Source: Cyanobacteria bacterium UBA11153 (GTDB lineage: Bacteria > Cyanobacteriota > Cyanobacteriia > Cyanobacteriales > Coleofasciculaceae). Taken from it: a DNA stretch of 17,851 bases. The DNA lies in assembly GCA_003511885.1 (NCBI GenBank), contig DOIX01000188.1, positions 1 to 17,851 of the forward strand, written 5' to 3'. Below the pieces are notes generated by a model. The model saw only the letters and a list, made by a program, of their open reading frames with translations. It made no database searches and was not told where the DNA came from. Positions 6,506-15,403 of this stretch are shown piece by piece. Position numbers and translations under genes: made by a program. How positions within the stretch are numbered: position 1 is the first letter of the stretch; every line of letters begins with the position of its first letter.

Positions 6506-6513
6506 AATACTCT

Positions 6514-7485
6514 ATGCCCATCTACAATCCTGACTCTATCAACTTTCATGGTATCACTGGTCATCGCTATTGGATACACCAACCTTTCACCTTTACTGGA
6601 GTTGCTGATATCGATGAACGACTTAGTGGCTTCCCCGTCGCCATTTTTCTCCCCCAAAATCGCCCCAGACACCAAACTCCTTTAGTCATCGGATTGCAAG
6701 GAATGTGTGCCCCTTATGGTTTGAATGCTTTTATTATACCCACCCTCACTCAAATGGGCATAGCGGTTGCCTTATTTGACACGCCTCTAGCTGGTGAAAG
6801 GAGTCTCGTGCGGACTTTTTCGGCTATAGTCCAAAAGGAAATTCAGCCATTGTGCGATCGCAATATTCCCTTTGATACTCAACTTATCTTACAGATATTC
6901 CGCTCTACGGCACGGGATATTGGATTGGTGCGAGACTTATGTTGCGATCGCTATAATTTAACAGATAATAGACTTGCCTTATTTGGTGTCAGTATGGGAG
7001 TCCTCCAAAGTGCTTTTGCCTTTACCGCTCATGGGATTGGGCAGCGGTTACTTGGTTCAATTGGACACGCCAATCTTCAGAGTTTCGCGAAGAGTTGGGG
7101 TACGAGTATTTTACCAGAATTAGCTGTATCTCCACTGGGGAATTTAGCGGAAGAAATACTAAGAAAATTACAGCCAGATTTGAAATCCATTGTTCCCGTT
7201 TTACGATTAGTTAAATATCTGAAAGATCCCGACGAATATAGTAGTGCTTGTAACCCAATGACTTATATTGATAATGTCAAATCACCGCGTCGGGTTCGCT
7301 TCCTCATCGGGAAAAACGATCCCTTAGTTAAGCCAAAAGATGCCCAAGCTTGTGCGAAACTATTTCCTGATGGAGAATGTTATGTCGTACCCGGTATGGG
7401 ACACGGTACGCACCAATTCGGTCCTGTATTTGTCGATCATGTTCGCTATTTCTTAGCAACCCAATTAGGTGATTGGCAATATTGA
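6514..7485 (+). CDS. Alpha/beta hydrolase family protein
   Basis: A 323-residue soluble protein with the alpha/beta hydrolase layout. The first core strand and oxyanion turn are at TPLVIGLQGMCAPYG (55-69). The nucleophile elbow GVSMG gives S160, the acid is likely D269 in FLIGKNDPLV, and the His is H297 in GMGHGTH. The final helix (VFVDHVRYFLA) is usual. Between 200 and 250 lies a helical lid-like insert. The N-terminal 50 residues (ITGHRYWIHQPFTFTGVADIDERLSGFPV) look like a small beta domain, as in some peptidase- or esterase-like members. There is no signal peptide, so it is probably cytoplasmic. The reaction (esterase, thioesterase, peptidase) cannot be settled. No ribosome site precedes the ATG, which is common in cyanobacteria. 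The next plausible start would delete core strands. Confidence 0.85.
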   Translation: MPIYNPDSINFHGITGHRYWIHQPFTFTGVADIDERLSGFPVAIFLPQNRPRHQTPLVIGLQGMCAPYGLNAFIIPTLTQMGIAVALFDTPLAGERSLVRTFSAIVQKEIQPLCDRNIPFDTQLILQIFRSTARDIGLVRDLCCDRYNLTDNRLALFGVSMGVLQSAFAFTAHGIGQRLLGSIGHANLQSFAKSWGTSILPELAVSPLGNLAEEILRKLQPDLKSIVPVLRLVKYLKDPDEYSSACNPMTYIDNVKSPRRVRFLIGKNDPLVKPKDAQACAKLFPDGECYVVPGMGHGTHQFGPVFVDHVRYFLATQLGDWQY

Positions 7486-7541
7486 TTAAACGCCGATAAT
7501 ATTTATAACTAGCAGCTTACGTTATCAGGAGAGACTTAATC

Positions 7542-8687
7542 TCATTTAACCCTAGCAATATGCCGATATAATGTATCTCTCTCCTGAAAATAACGCCCTA
7601 AACCACTAATAGCTTCCTGTAAATCTGTTACTTCCATAGAAGTTCCTCCAACAGCCCCAGCCATAGTAGTAATATGTTCCTCCATTAATGTCCCACCAAT
7701 ATCGTTACATCCCCATTTAAGAGCTTCTTTAGCTCCAGATAAACCCAATTTTACCCAACTGGGTTGATGATTAATAATCCAATTTCCCAAAAATATCCGT
7801 GCTACTGCAGTAAGTAAAAGAGCATCTGACAAAACTGGTTGATCCCTCCCCACCCGACGGCGTAAAGGTTTAGGAGCTTCTTGACCAACAAAGGGTAGTA
7901 AAATAAATTCAGTAATGTAGCCGGGATAGCCGCGATTGAGAGCTATTTGTTGGCGCGATCGCAATTTGGCTAAATGTGCTATTTGTTGTGATGGTGTTTC
8001 AATATGTCCGGATAGCATGGTACTAGTTGTGGGGATGCCCAATCTATGTGCTGTGCCAATAATTTCTAACCAGGTTGCCGTATTTGTTTTTTCTGGACAA
8101 AGAATCCGTCTTACTTCATCATCTAATATTTCGGCTGCTGTTCCTGGCATCGATCCCAAACCAGCATCTCTCAATTTTAGCATCACTTCTTCATAACTAA
8201 TGCCATCGGCTTCGGCAATGAATTGCACTTCTTGGGGAGAGAAGGCATGGAGGTGTAGTTGAGGAAATTCATCTTTAATTGTTTTGACTAGCTTCAGATA
8301 ATAGGGTAAAGTCGCACCATTAATTTTTGCTTCTGGATTAAGTCCCCCTTGCATACAAATTTCTGTGGCATTCCGTCTGACAGCATCGGCTGCTTTTTCG
8401 CGTATTTGATCCCAGTTTAACCAATAAGCGCCTTCTGTATTGGCATCGCGACGAAAGGCACAGAAACTACAGTGCTGTTCGCAAATATTGGTAAAGTTGA
8501 TATTGCGATTGATAATATAGGTGACTGTATCGCCTACTTGTTTGTAGCGGAGTTTATCGGCTGTTTCTTGAATGGCGGCTAGGGCTGATTTATCGGTTTG
8601 CTTGAGGAGAATAATCGCTTCGTTAGGTGTGATGTCTTTGCCTGTTAGGGCATGGTTGAGAATGGAATCGATAGGTTGATTGTTCAT
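7542..8687 (-). CDS. cofH: FO synthase subunit 2 (radical SAM, CofH)
   Basis: A 381-residue radical SAM enzyme with the CX3CX2C iron-sulfur motif (C69, C73, C76 in [15 protein letters not shown]), an [11 protein letters not shown]-binding region and the CofH-typical HAFSPQEV and [14 protein letters not shown] segments. With CofG it makes FO (7,8-didemethyl-8-hydroxy-5-deazariboflavin) by joining tyrosine to 5-amino-6-ribitylaminouracil. In cyanobacteria FO is known as a photolyase antenna chromophore rather than a full F420 precursor. The ATG at 8685-8687 is preferred over an in-frame TTG 39 bases upstream, which falls in a tandem repeat. No cofG is in the window. The convergent hydrolase ends 56 bp from its stop, and the TVP38 gene lies 98 bp upstream on the same strand. 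Confidence 0.93.
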   Translation of the reverse strand: MNNQPIDSILNHALTGKDITPNEAIILLKQTDKSALAAIQETADKLRYKQVGDTVTYIINRNINFTNICEQHCSFCAFRRDANTEGAYWLNWDQIREKAADAVRRNATEICMQGGLNPEAKINGATLPYYLKLVKTIKDEFPQLHLHAFSPQEVQFIAEADGISYEEVMLKLRDAGLGSMPGTAAEILDDEVRRILCPEKTNTATWLEIIGTAHRLGIPTTSTMLSGHIETPSQQIAHLAKLRSRQQIALNRGYPGYITEFILLPFVGQEAPKPLRRRVGRDQPVLSDALLLTAVARIFLGNWIINHQPSWVKLGLSGAKEALKWGCNDIGGTLMEEHITTMAGAVGGTSMEVTDLQEAISGLGRYFQERDTLYRHIARVK

Positions 8688-8708
8688 ATTGAGTGAGATT
8701 ATATTTTT

Positions 8709-8752
8709 TAACGCCAAGGTATGCAAAGGTTAACGCCAAGGTGCGCAAAGGT
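8709..8752. repeat. Two tandem 22-bp repeats upstream of cofH
   Basis: TAACGCCAAGGTATGCAAAGGT (8709-8730) is followed at once by a second copy differing at two positions (8731-8752). The unit itself has an internal 'gcNaaggt' echo. Purine-rich 'cgcaaagg' repeats like this are widespread between genes in cyanobacteria. It occupies the TVP38-cofH gap, where a cofH promoter or leader would lie. Confidence 0.7.
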
Positions 8753-8785
8753 TTTTAGATAATATTTATTAAAGGAGTTATGATA

Positions 8786-9487
8786 CTACTCAATATCTTC
8801 CATAGAGTTTGATGAACGGGATTGCTCGATTTCTTCTAAACGTTTCTGTGGCGATTGACGGTGGCGGCGATACCAAGTCGCTACCCCAACCAAGATCCCC
8901 GTCAAGGCTAAGGCAAAGGTTAGCGGTAATATATCACCTTGTTTGAGCGATCGCAAACCTGCACCCATCATCACAAAAGGCAAGATTCCGGGTACTGTGC
9001 CCAATAGCGTACCAATGAAATAATCTTTGAAGCGAATAGATGTCAAACCTGCGGCAAAATTTACTAACCCGTAGGGAATAATTGGTAATAGTCGGATGGC
9101 AAACATATAAAATAAGCCTCCCTGACGTATTTCTCCATCCATTGCTTCCCATTTTCCGGCAAACTTTTTCGCTACTATCTCTCTCCCTGCTGTGCGGGTA
9201 AAAGCAAATGCTACTACTGCTGCAATTACTGCTGCAACTGTTGTCCACATTGTCCCCCACCCTACGCCAAAAATTGCACCGCCGCTGAGATTAAGTGGGG
9301 TTGAGGGTAAAATTAATATGGTTCCGACTGTATAAAGCAGAATATAAATGAGCGGTGCCCATATCCCGGCTTGCCTCAACCAAGTTTGTAACTGTTTTTG
9401 ATCGATATCGGCTAGGAGTAAAACTCCTCCTGCCGTAGCAATAATGCAGATGAAAAAAAGGATCGAAATACCACTTTTAATTTTCAC
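8786..9487 (-). CDS. TVP38/TMEM64 family membrane protein
   Basis: A 233-residue inner-membrane protein of the VTT/DedA superfamily. Hydrophobic segments are at about 7-27, 43-62, 68-98, 125-150, 155-180 and 186-206. The family's conserved stretches are visible: GTILILPSTPLNLSGGAIFG (55-74), and the re-entrant-type IRLLPIIPYGLVNFAAGLT (131-149) with its Arg and Pro residues. The basic, glutamate-rich tail (209-233) should be cytoplasmic. Relatives are linked to lipid scrambling or small-molecule transport, but the substrate here is unknown. The GTG start at 9485-9487 is supported by AGAGG seven bases upstream (plus-strand 9495-9499). It may be cotranscribed with cofH downstream, but nothing points to a shared function. 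Confidence 0.9.
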   Translation of the reverse strand: MKIKSGISILFFICIIATAGGVLLLADIDQKQLQTWLRQAGIWAPLIYILLYTVGTILILPSTPLNLSGGAIFGVGWGTMWTTVAAVIAAVVAFAFTRTAGREIVAKKFAGKWEAMDGEIRQGGLFYMFAIRLLPIIPYGLVNFAAGLTSIRFKDYFIGTLLGTVPGILPFVMMGAGLRSLKQGDILPLTFALALTGILVGVATWYRRHRQSPQKRLEEIEQSRSSNSMEDIE

Positions 9488-10034
9488 ATTTACACCTCTA
9501 TTGATTGACGATTAATGTATAACTTTTTCCTACTGATGGGTTATTTATCAAGGGGGCTTATTAACTTGCTCGCGTGCTAAATCGGCGCAAATCCCCAGTA
9601 TTGGGGAAAATAGGGAGCGGAGTTATCCTACCAATTTTCTAGGACAATGGCTTCCTATTCTGGGAATTCAGGCAGTTTTTTCTTGAAGGGATGGCGCTTC
9701 CCTATCCCGGCAATGGGAATTGTCGCCGCACCACTACTACAGTCAATCCTAGCGCTGAGGGCAATTTTCTGACCGCTGTTGCGGAATATCTTGACGACTT
9801 GAGTTGCTGAGTTACGATGGGGATGTTCAATTATATCCTGTAAGGTAAGCTGTACTGTATCGACATTAGATGCTAATGACAGATAAGAGGTAAGGGGGCA
9901 GATTCCATTATTAATTTAACAGTCTATTCCCTTATTGTCTGTTGAGATCTTAAATTTGGCAACTCAGACAAGATGCCAGAAAATATTTCTTTCCTCTACT
10001 CCTCGCTAGCCATTCCCCAGTTTGAGATTAAGCT
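9488..10034. other. Intergenic spacer (547 bp), possible gene remnant
   Basis: No confident gene. On the minus strand a frame stays open from 9915 to a TAG at 9655-9657 (86 codons) but has no ATG, GTG or TTG start. Its translation contains ordinary-looking segments such as TVQLTLQDIIEHPHRN and KIFRNSGQKIALSARI. A 6-bp hairpin (TCCCCA 9592-9597 with TGGGGA 9602-9607) lies just beyond its end. Plus-strand frames here are also partly open, for example a 41-codon ATG frame from 9647, so this is equally consistent with chance. The promoter of the downstream glycosyltransferase must lie at the right end, but I could not fix a convincing box. Confidence 0.45.
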
Positions 10035-11825
10035 ATGAAAATTAAACCAGATAATTTACCCTTAATTATTATCGGATTCGGCATTTTATTTTCCTTGTAC
10101 TTACAAGGGCAAATTCCTGAAGGAGTCTTCTTTAGTGGCGATGCTGGACTTAAAGCTTTATTAGCTAAACAATTAAGTATAGGTCAATTTCGCTTCGACT
10201 TAGCACCACCATCGGAAACCTGGGTGAGGAATCTTTGGCAAGAGGGATTGTATCCGTTTCAAGAACCATTTGTCTATAACTTCAATAATCGCTATTACAT
10301 TACATTCCCTTTTACTTTTCCTCTAATTACAGCGCCATTTTATGCCCTTTTCGGTTATCGGGGATTCTACGTCATCCCTCTGGTAGCAACCTGGGCAATG
10401 TGGGTAAGTTTTTATTTTGCCTGTCAACGGCTAAACTTGACAAGAGTTAGTACTGCGATTGCATTATTGATTCTGATCTTTGCTTCGCCTTTATCTATAT
10501 ACAGTGCGATGTATTGGGAACATTCTCTGGCTGTTTTCCTCGCTTTCCATGGGGCGGCGATGTTATTAATTCCTAAGAGATCTCAATCTTTGTCTAAACA
10601 AGAAGCTATTTTGAGTGGTATTTTTATGGGGAGTGCTGTTTGGTTTAGACCGGAATTTTTATGCCTAGCTTTTCTGTTAATTATCTTGGTTTATTTTATA
10701 GCTATATCCAATTGGAGTAATCTCAGTTTTCTGAACAATATTTGTCATCTCAGTCAGCTATCTTGGTTGTCTCAACGTAAGGAAATCTTTCTCGTCAGTA
10801 CCCTGGTAACTATTGGGATATTCTTTCTCTGGAATCAGTTAATTTACGGACATCCTTTGGGGATTCATGCGATTCAGGTTGTTGCAGAATCTTTGTCTCA
10901 GAGATTATTAGATGGCTGGAAGAATTTCCAGGGATTGGGATTAACTAGCTTTGTTTTCTTCCCCCTGGCATTTTTTGCCATAATTTACCTCCAAATTGCC
11001 TGTGTCTTTTCTCCAGATAAGGTAAGTCTCAATCTCAAAACATTCAGCGGTTATGCTATCTACTTAGTCATGACATTTATGGTGCTGGCTTTATTGACAG
11101 ATACCAAGTGGCGGCTGATATACTCGATTGGCTCTTTAGGATACTTAGCCTTATCTTTATTGGTGAGGACTAAAATAAAATTTACTGGAAAAATGACCTT
11201 AGTATATCTATCCTGTTTATTATTTAATATCGGAGTGTCATTATTAGTTCCCGTCGGGACATCGGGTTTAATCGCTGGTGGGAAACAATGGGGCGCTAGA
11301 TTCTTATTGATTCTCATCCCCATGATTGCTTTGCTGGTGGTGACTCAGTTGGAATCAATTTGGAAAAATAATCCTCAACCAATCAAATACTCCCTCCTCT
11401 GTATTGTTTCAATCCTCTTGATATTGGGAATTAGCCAGAATAGTTATCAGGCAAAATTATTCCTCAAAAAAAATCATCAAGGAATTTTACCTGCCCTGGA
11501 AATATTAGACAAAGATCCAAATCAAGTCATTGCCATGTCTCATCAATTTGTAGCACAAGCCCTACAACCAGGGTTAAAGCAAGATAAATTATTCTTGAGG
11601 GCAGAAGATAGCGATAAGCTGGTAAAATTAGGTCAAGCTTTAGTCGAACAAGGGCAGAATAAATTTACTTATATCTGCTATCCCCATGAGGAGTGTCATC
11701 CGCCATCAGCAAATCCCGATACTTTAAAATTTGACCGAGGTAATCAGAGATTTGCCATTAACTTGAAAAATTTGGGTACTTTTGGTAAGTATCCTATCTA
11801 TGAGGCAAACATTATTCAACAATAG
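10035..11825 (+). CDS. Polytopic GT-C-type membrane glycosyltransferase (putative)
   Basis: A 596-residue integral membrane protein with about ten to twelve hydrophobic segments (first at 8-24, last near 446-465) and a soluble C-terminal part of about 125 residues. After the first membrane span comes VFFSGDAGLKALLAKQL, with an Asp (D36) where GT-C enzymes place their catalytic or metal-linked acidic residue in the first outer loop. Residues 80-110 (FNNRYYITFPFTFPLITAPFYALFG) and the WFRPEFL segment are features I associate with uncharacterised cyanobacterial and leptospiral GT-C-like proteins. GT-C enzymes move sugars from polyprenyl-phosphate donors on the outer side of the membrane. It lies 86 bp before a second GT-C protein and near a polyprenyl-phosphate sugar synthase-like gene, which supports the call. 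Acceptor and sugar are unknown. Confidence 0.72.
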   Translation: MKIKPDNLPLIIIGFGILFSLYLQGQIPEGVFFSGDAGLKALLAKQLSIGQFRFDLAPPSETWVRNLWQEGLYPFQEPFVYNFNNRYYITFPFTFPLITAPFYALFGYRGFYVIPLVATWAMWVSFYFACQRLNLTRVSTAIALLILIFASPLSIYSAMYWEHSLAVFLAFHGAAMLLIPKRSQSLSKQEAILSGIFMGSAVWFRPEFLCLAFLLIILVYFIAISNWSNLSFLNNICHLSQLSWLSQRKEIFLVSTLVTIGIFFLWNQLIYGHPLGIHAIQVVAESLSQRLLDGWKNFQGLGLTSFVFFPLAFFAIIYLQIACVFSPDKVSLNLKTFSGYAIYLVMTFMVLALLTDTKWRLIYSIGSLGYLALSLLVRTKIKFTGKMTLVYLSCLLFNIGVSLLVPVGTSGLIAGGKQWGARFLLILIPMIALLVVTQLESIWKNNPQPIKYSLLCIVSILLILGISQNSYQAKLFLKKNHQGILPALEILDKDPNQVIAMSHQFVAQALQPGLKQDKLFLRAEDSDKLVKLGQALVEQGQNKFTYICYPHEECHPPSANPDTLKFDRGNQRFAINLKNLGTFGKYPIYEANIIQQ

Positions 11826-11911
11826 TTGCGGTACAGAAAGAAACATTGCTACTATCATTAATCTGGACAGTCATTGAGATGATAACGAGACCTAATTATT
11901 AATGACCTAGA

Positions 11912-13579
11912 ATGAGTAAATCTAAACTATCTCTCTTCCTCGCCATCGCAATTGCCATGGCAGTTGTGTTAAGAATTATTAACTTAGCTAGCCGGGAATT
12001 CTGGTATGACGAAGTATTGTCCCTCCTCCTCGCTGGGGGGCAAAAAGTCGCCTATAAAACTCCTAGTGATGTCCCCGTAATCTTGGCAGACTATCAACCA
12101 TTATTAGGTTTGCCAATCGAAAACAGTATTAATGATATTGTCAAAACAGTCGCTAATTTACTTAAGGGTTTAGCAGCAGAGCCTCATCCCCCTCTATTTT
12201 ATCTGACACAACATTTATGGCTGCGACTTTTTGGTAATGGCGAAGGAGCAATGCGCAGCCTGGAAGTATTATTTAGTATCGGAGCAATCGGTAGTGCCTA
12301 CGGTTTAGGACGTTGTTTACTGGGAAATCAAGGCGGATTATTATTAGCTGCAGTTTTAGGGACAAATGATTACTATTTATTCCACTCCTTAAATGTCCGA
12401 ATGTACGGACAACTGATATTATGGATAACTCTAAGTGCCTGGGCAATTATCGAATTAATTAGCTATCAGAATACTCACCCCCAAACTTCATCAGATAACC
12501 CATCCGTTACCAAATCGCCCCCCAAGTTGAAAACCAAACTCCTCTGGCACGTAATATTAAGTATTTCTGTCGCCTGTGGATTCATGACATTTTATTACTT
12601 CGTCTATTTTCTCCTATCCCTCGGCGTGTTAGTCTTAATTTTGGATAGACAGCGATGGTGGCAATATGGATTAAGTTTAGGTGCTGGTGTATTCATCACA
12701 ATTCCTTGGGTATTATGGGGCACTAGACAGCAGCTTAGAAATGCCGATTTTGAAAGATTTGCCAAAGCTTCCAGTCTGGGAGAAACAGTATCGAAACACT
12801 TTGCAGGAGTGACGCAAACCCTGGGTACTCACTTATTTTTAGGAGATTGGGTAACCAGCGTACCCCCGATAGCAGCGACAATAGCAGGAATAATTGCGAT
12901 CGCGCTTCTGGTAGCTTGCAGTATACACCTTTGGCAGGACAATCACCGTCGAGCTTTCACAGTCGCCTTCCTTTTCGGAATTTTTCCCCTCTTGGTAGCT
13001 CTTGCCCTCGATATCGTCAAAGGTCAATTTACCCTAGGTTTTGGCTGGGGGAGATCCATGATTTTAATTTTACCCGGTTGTCTGTTATTATTAGTAACCT
13101 GGATTCAACTCGCAGCCGGAAAATGGCAACAAACCGCAGGGGCAGTCTTACTTATTCTCTATTTAACTATTAGTATTAGCGATTTTAGCCTGCGACATCG
13201 CTGGATTTTTCATCAAATTGCGGACATAATTAAACAAGAACCAACGACACCCACATTAGTCGTCATGAATTCCAATGCCTGGGGTCACGTCCTCCGTTTA
13301 GCTTACTATACACCAGCCAACTTGCCAGTACAATTGTTGGCACAGAAGTCCGAGAAACTCGCATCTGCTGTCGAAAAAACCTTTGCATCTCAACCAAGCA
13401 CATATCAACGAATTTTGTGGTTAGATAGCGCTAGGCCAGTTTGGGGGCTTCCCAGTACCCCTAGTCAACAAGATGAAGTTAAGAAACTTCTTAACGAGCA
13501 ATTTCAATTAAAGAGTACAAAACAAATATCCGGCACCATGGAATTAGACAAATTTACTGCTTATCTTTATCAACGTTAG
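11912..13579 (+). CDS. GT39/PMT-like GT-C glycosyltransferase, membrane protein
   Basis: A 555-residue protein with an N-terminal membrane span (5-23) directly followed by REFWYDE (D33-E34), the acidic pair in the first periplasmic loop that is the hallmark of PMT/ArnT-like GT-C enzymes. PHPPLFYLTQHLW (91-103) and SLNVRMYGQLILW are the other conserved family blocks. About eleven membrane segments follow, and a soluble domain of about 125 residues closes the protein. A polar Thr/Ser/Pro stretch (about 185-210) forms a cytoplasmic loop. Such enzymes transfer a hexose or pentose from a polyprenyl-phosphate donor to lipid or protein outside the cytoplasm. It follows another GT-C gene by 86 bp and precedes the GT2-GtrA gene by 115 bp on the same strand, so an operon is likely. 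Confidence 0.82.
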   Translation: MSKSKLSLFLAIAIAMAVVLRIINLASREFWYDEVLSLLLAGGQKVAYKTPSDVPVILADYQPLLGLPIENSINDIVKTVANLLKGLAAEPHPPLFYLTQHLWLRLFGNGEGAMRSLEVLFSIGAIGSAYGLGRCLLGNQGGLLLAAVLGTNDYYLFHSLNVRMYGQLILWITLSAWAIIELISYQNTHPQTSSDNPSVTKSPPKLKTKLLWHVILSISVACGFMTFYYFVYFLLSLGVLVLILDRQRWWQYGLSLGAGVFITIPWVLWGTRQQLRNADFERFAKASSLGETVSKHFAGVTQTLGTHLFLGDWVTSVPPIAATIAGIIAIALLVACSIHLWQDNHRRAFTVAFLFGIFPLLVALALDIVKGQFTLGFGWGRSMILILPGCLLLLVTWIQLAAGKWQQTAGAVLLILYLTISISDFSLRHRWIFHQIADIIKQEPTTPTLVVMNSNAWGHVLRLAYYTPANLPVQLLAQKSEKLASAVEKTFASQPSTYQRILWLDSARPVWGLPSTPSQQDEVKKLLNEQFQLKSTKQISGTMELDKFTAYLYQR

Positions 13580-13694
13580 TCATGGTAATGACAGGGATAA
13601 TTCCTAATGGCTAATTACTAATTTAATTGCTAATCTATTCCCTATTTCCCATGCCCTACTCCCCCTAATCCACTACCCAATCAAAAATATCACC

Positions 13695-14903
13695 ATGAAT
13701 TTCCCTCAATCTTATCCCCTATTACCTGTTCCTTCCGGTTCCTTAGAAATTCGGGAATTACCAATCTTATCACAAGCAGGTGACGATCGTCCCCTCCGGT
13801 TTTCTTTAATCATTCCTACCTATAAAGAAGCCGGAAACGTTGCCAAAATTGTCCACCAATTAAGCACAATTCTCGATACAGAAATGCCTGGGGAATATGA
13901 ACTAATTATCGTGGATGATAATAGTCCAGATGGCACTTGGGAAATAGCCCAACAGTTAATGCCAGAATATCCTCAGTTGCGGGTAATGCGGCGAATTGAA
14001 GAAAGGGGATTATCAACCGCAGTAATTCGCGGTTGGCAGGTAGCAAGAGGCGAAGTTTTAGGAGTAATTGATGGGGATCTTCAGCATCCACCAGAAACAT
14101 TATTAAAGTTATGGGGTGAAATTAAACGCGGTGGAGATATGGCAGTTGCCAGTCGCCATGTTGAAGGTGGCAGCGTAAGCGATTGGAGTTTCGTGCGCCG
14201 ATTTTTATCTCGCGGTGCCCAAACTGTCGGATTAATTTTATTACCAGGGGTAGTAGGTAGAGTTTCCGATCCCATGAGTGGTTATTTTATGGTACGCCGC
14301 AAATGTTTAATTGGTTGTACTTTGAGTCCCCTAGGTTACAAAATTTTAATCGAAGTTTTGGCGAGGGGAAGAGTACCATGGATTGGAGAAGTAGGTTATG
14401 AATTTCAAGAGCGTGAGGAGGGTGAAAGTAAGGTTACAGCTCAACAATATATAGATTATCTGCGCCATCTCCTCCGCTTGCGTTTATCTTTGGGACCAAT
14501 CGGTAGGTTAATTCGGTTTGGGGTGGTGGGATTTAGCGGTGTATTTGTTGATATGGCGGTGTTTTATTTGCTGCGTATTCACGTTGATTTAGGATTAACT
14601 CGCAGTACGATATTATCGGCAGAAGTGGCAATTTTTAACAATTTTTTGTGGAATGATTTGTGGACTTTTGGGGATATCTCACGTCAGCAACCTGGTAAGC
14701 GTCAGCGCTTGAGACGCTTCTTGAAGTTTAACACTGTTTGTCTGGCTGGAATTATTCTGCAAACTTTATTGGTAAATCTATTCTTTAATGTTTTTGGCAT
14801 GGATCAATTTTTGGCAAAATTAGTAGCGATTGCATCTGTAACTATTTGGAATTTTTGGCTGAATTTAAAGCTGAGTTGGCGCGTCACTGATGTGAAAAAA
14901 TGA
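13695..14903 (+). CDS. DPM1-like GT2 polyprenyl-phosphate glycosyltransferase fused to GtrA domain
   Basis: A 402-residue two-domain protein. Residues 36-255 are a GT2 (GT-A) domain: FSLIIPTYKEAGNV, the nucleotide-binding VDDNSPDGT (73-81), the metal-binding DGDLQHPPE (D126, D128) and SDPMSGYFMVRR, as in dolichol- or polyprenol-phosphate mannosyltransferases. Residues 272-396 are a GtrA domain with four membrane spans, starting RLIRFGVVGFSGVFVD and including the conserved NFLWNDLWTF. The enzyme should move mannose or glucose from a nucleotide sugar to polyprenyl phosphate on the inner face. The GtrA part may anchor it or help flip the product. It completes a unit with the two upstream GT-C enzymes, which need such donors. 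Such fusions are known in bacteria and archaea. No ribosome site is obvious. The 115-bp gap before it holds nothing recognisable. Confidence 0.9.
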   Translation: MNFPQSYPLLPVPSGSLEIRELPILSQAGDDRPLRFSLIIPTYKEAGNVAKIVHQLSTILDTEMPGEYELIIVDDNSPDGTWEIAQQLMPEYPQLRVMRRIEERGLSTAVIRGWQVARGEVLGVIDGDLQHPPETLLKLWGEIKRGGDMAVASRHVEGGSVSDWSFVRRFLSRGAQTVGLILLPGVVGRVSDPMSGYFMVRRKCLIGCTLSPLGYKILIEVLARGRVPWIGEVGYEFQEREEGESKVTAQQYIDYLRHLLRLRLSLGPIGRLIRFGVVGFSGVFVDMAVFYLLRIHVDLGLTRSTILSAEVAIFNNFLWNDLWTFGDISRQQPGKRQRLRRFLKFNTVCLAGIILQTLLVNLFFNVFGMDQFLAKLVAIASVTIWNFWLNLKLSWRVTDVKK

Positions 14904-14987
14904 TTTTGCGTATTGGTTATTGGTTTTTGGTTATTGATTTTTAGTTTTTGCTTGTCTAGCAACCTCCACATCAGTATATACATCAAA

Positions 14988-15029
14988 ACAGTTGACAGTT
15001 GACAATGGACAATTGACAGTGGACAATGA
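14988..15029 (-). repeat. STRR heptamer array (six units, left arm)
   Basis: Six contiguous 7-base units: ACAGTTG twice, ACAATGG, ACAATTG, ACAGTGG, ACAATGA. These are reverse complements of the CAACTGT/CCATTGT units found at 15404-15487. Short tandemly repeated heptamers of this kind are a known feature of filamentous, especially heterocyst-forming, cyanobacteria. Confidence 0.85.
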
Positions 15030-15090
15030 ATAGACGGCGGGGTAATCGGGAGCATCCCGTGAGGGAAGAAATGCAGGTTGTATTCTTACT

Positions 15091-15332
15091 CCCCCCTTTC
15101 ACAAGCTATACTTTATAAACATCTTTCTTAACAATCTTGAAACCCTTGTCTGTCAGGCATTATAGAGATTGTACTTGGGAGCATACTTGACAAGGTAGCC
15201 ATCATTGTTCTTGAGAAAACTTGGTCTTTATTGAGAAGAAAGTACCAAAGAATGGGGATTCTGCAGGCATGAGTACTTGCTCTCAAAAATATTAAGAAAG
15301 ATCCTTATAAAGGATAGCTTTCACAAGGGGGG
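15091..15332. mobile_element. MITE-like element with 50-bp imperfect terminal inverted repeats
   Basis: Bases 15091-15140 and the reverse complement of 15283-15332 align without gaps at 40 of 50 positions. Both start CCCCCC and share the perfect block ATCTTTCTTA and near-perfect CTTTATAA. The element is 242 bp long with about 142 bp between the arms and no transposase frame. The G/C-run ends prevent a clear target-site duplication from being seen. It is probably a non-autonomous element or the ends of a decayed insertion sequence. Confidence 0.55.
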
Positions 15333-15403
15333 CTGGGGGGGTAAAAAATTTGGCAAAAAACAAGTATCTTTGCCTTCATTGGGATGCTCCTGGGTAATCT
15401 GAG

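Noticed and set aside
4682..6853. Lack of HIP1 octamers over the methyltransferase cassette as proof of horizontal transfer
   Set aside because: At the window's mean density only about one site is expected over this length, and other native-looking stretches (for example 1-3593 and 8955-12895) also lack them, so the absence is not informative.
8688..8726. Upstream TTG start for cofH
   Set aside because: The extra 13 residues come partly from the tandem 22-bp repeat; the ATG at 8685-8687 starts a normal CofH N-terminus.
15141..15282. Transposase remnant inside the MITE-like core
   Set aside because: Short minus-strand frames exist, but none is longer than a few dozen codons and none shows a DDE or other transposase motif.
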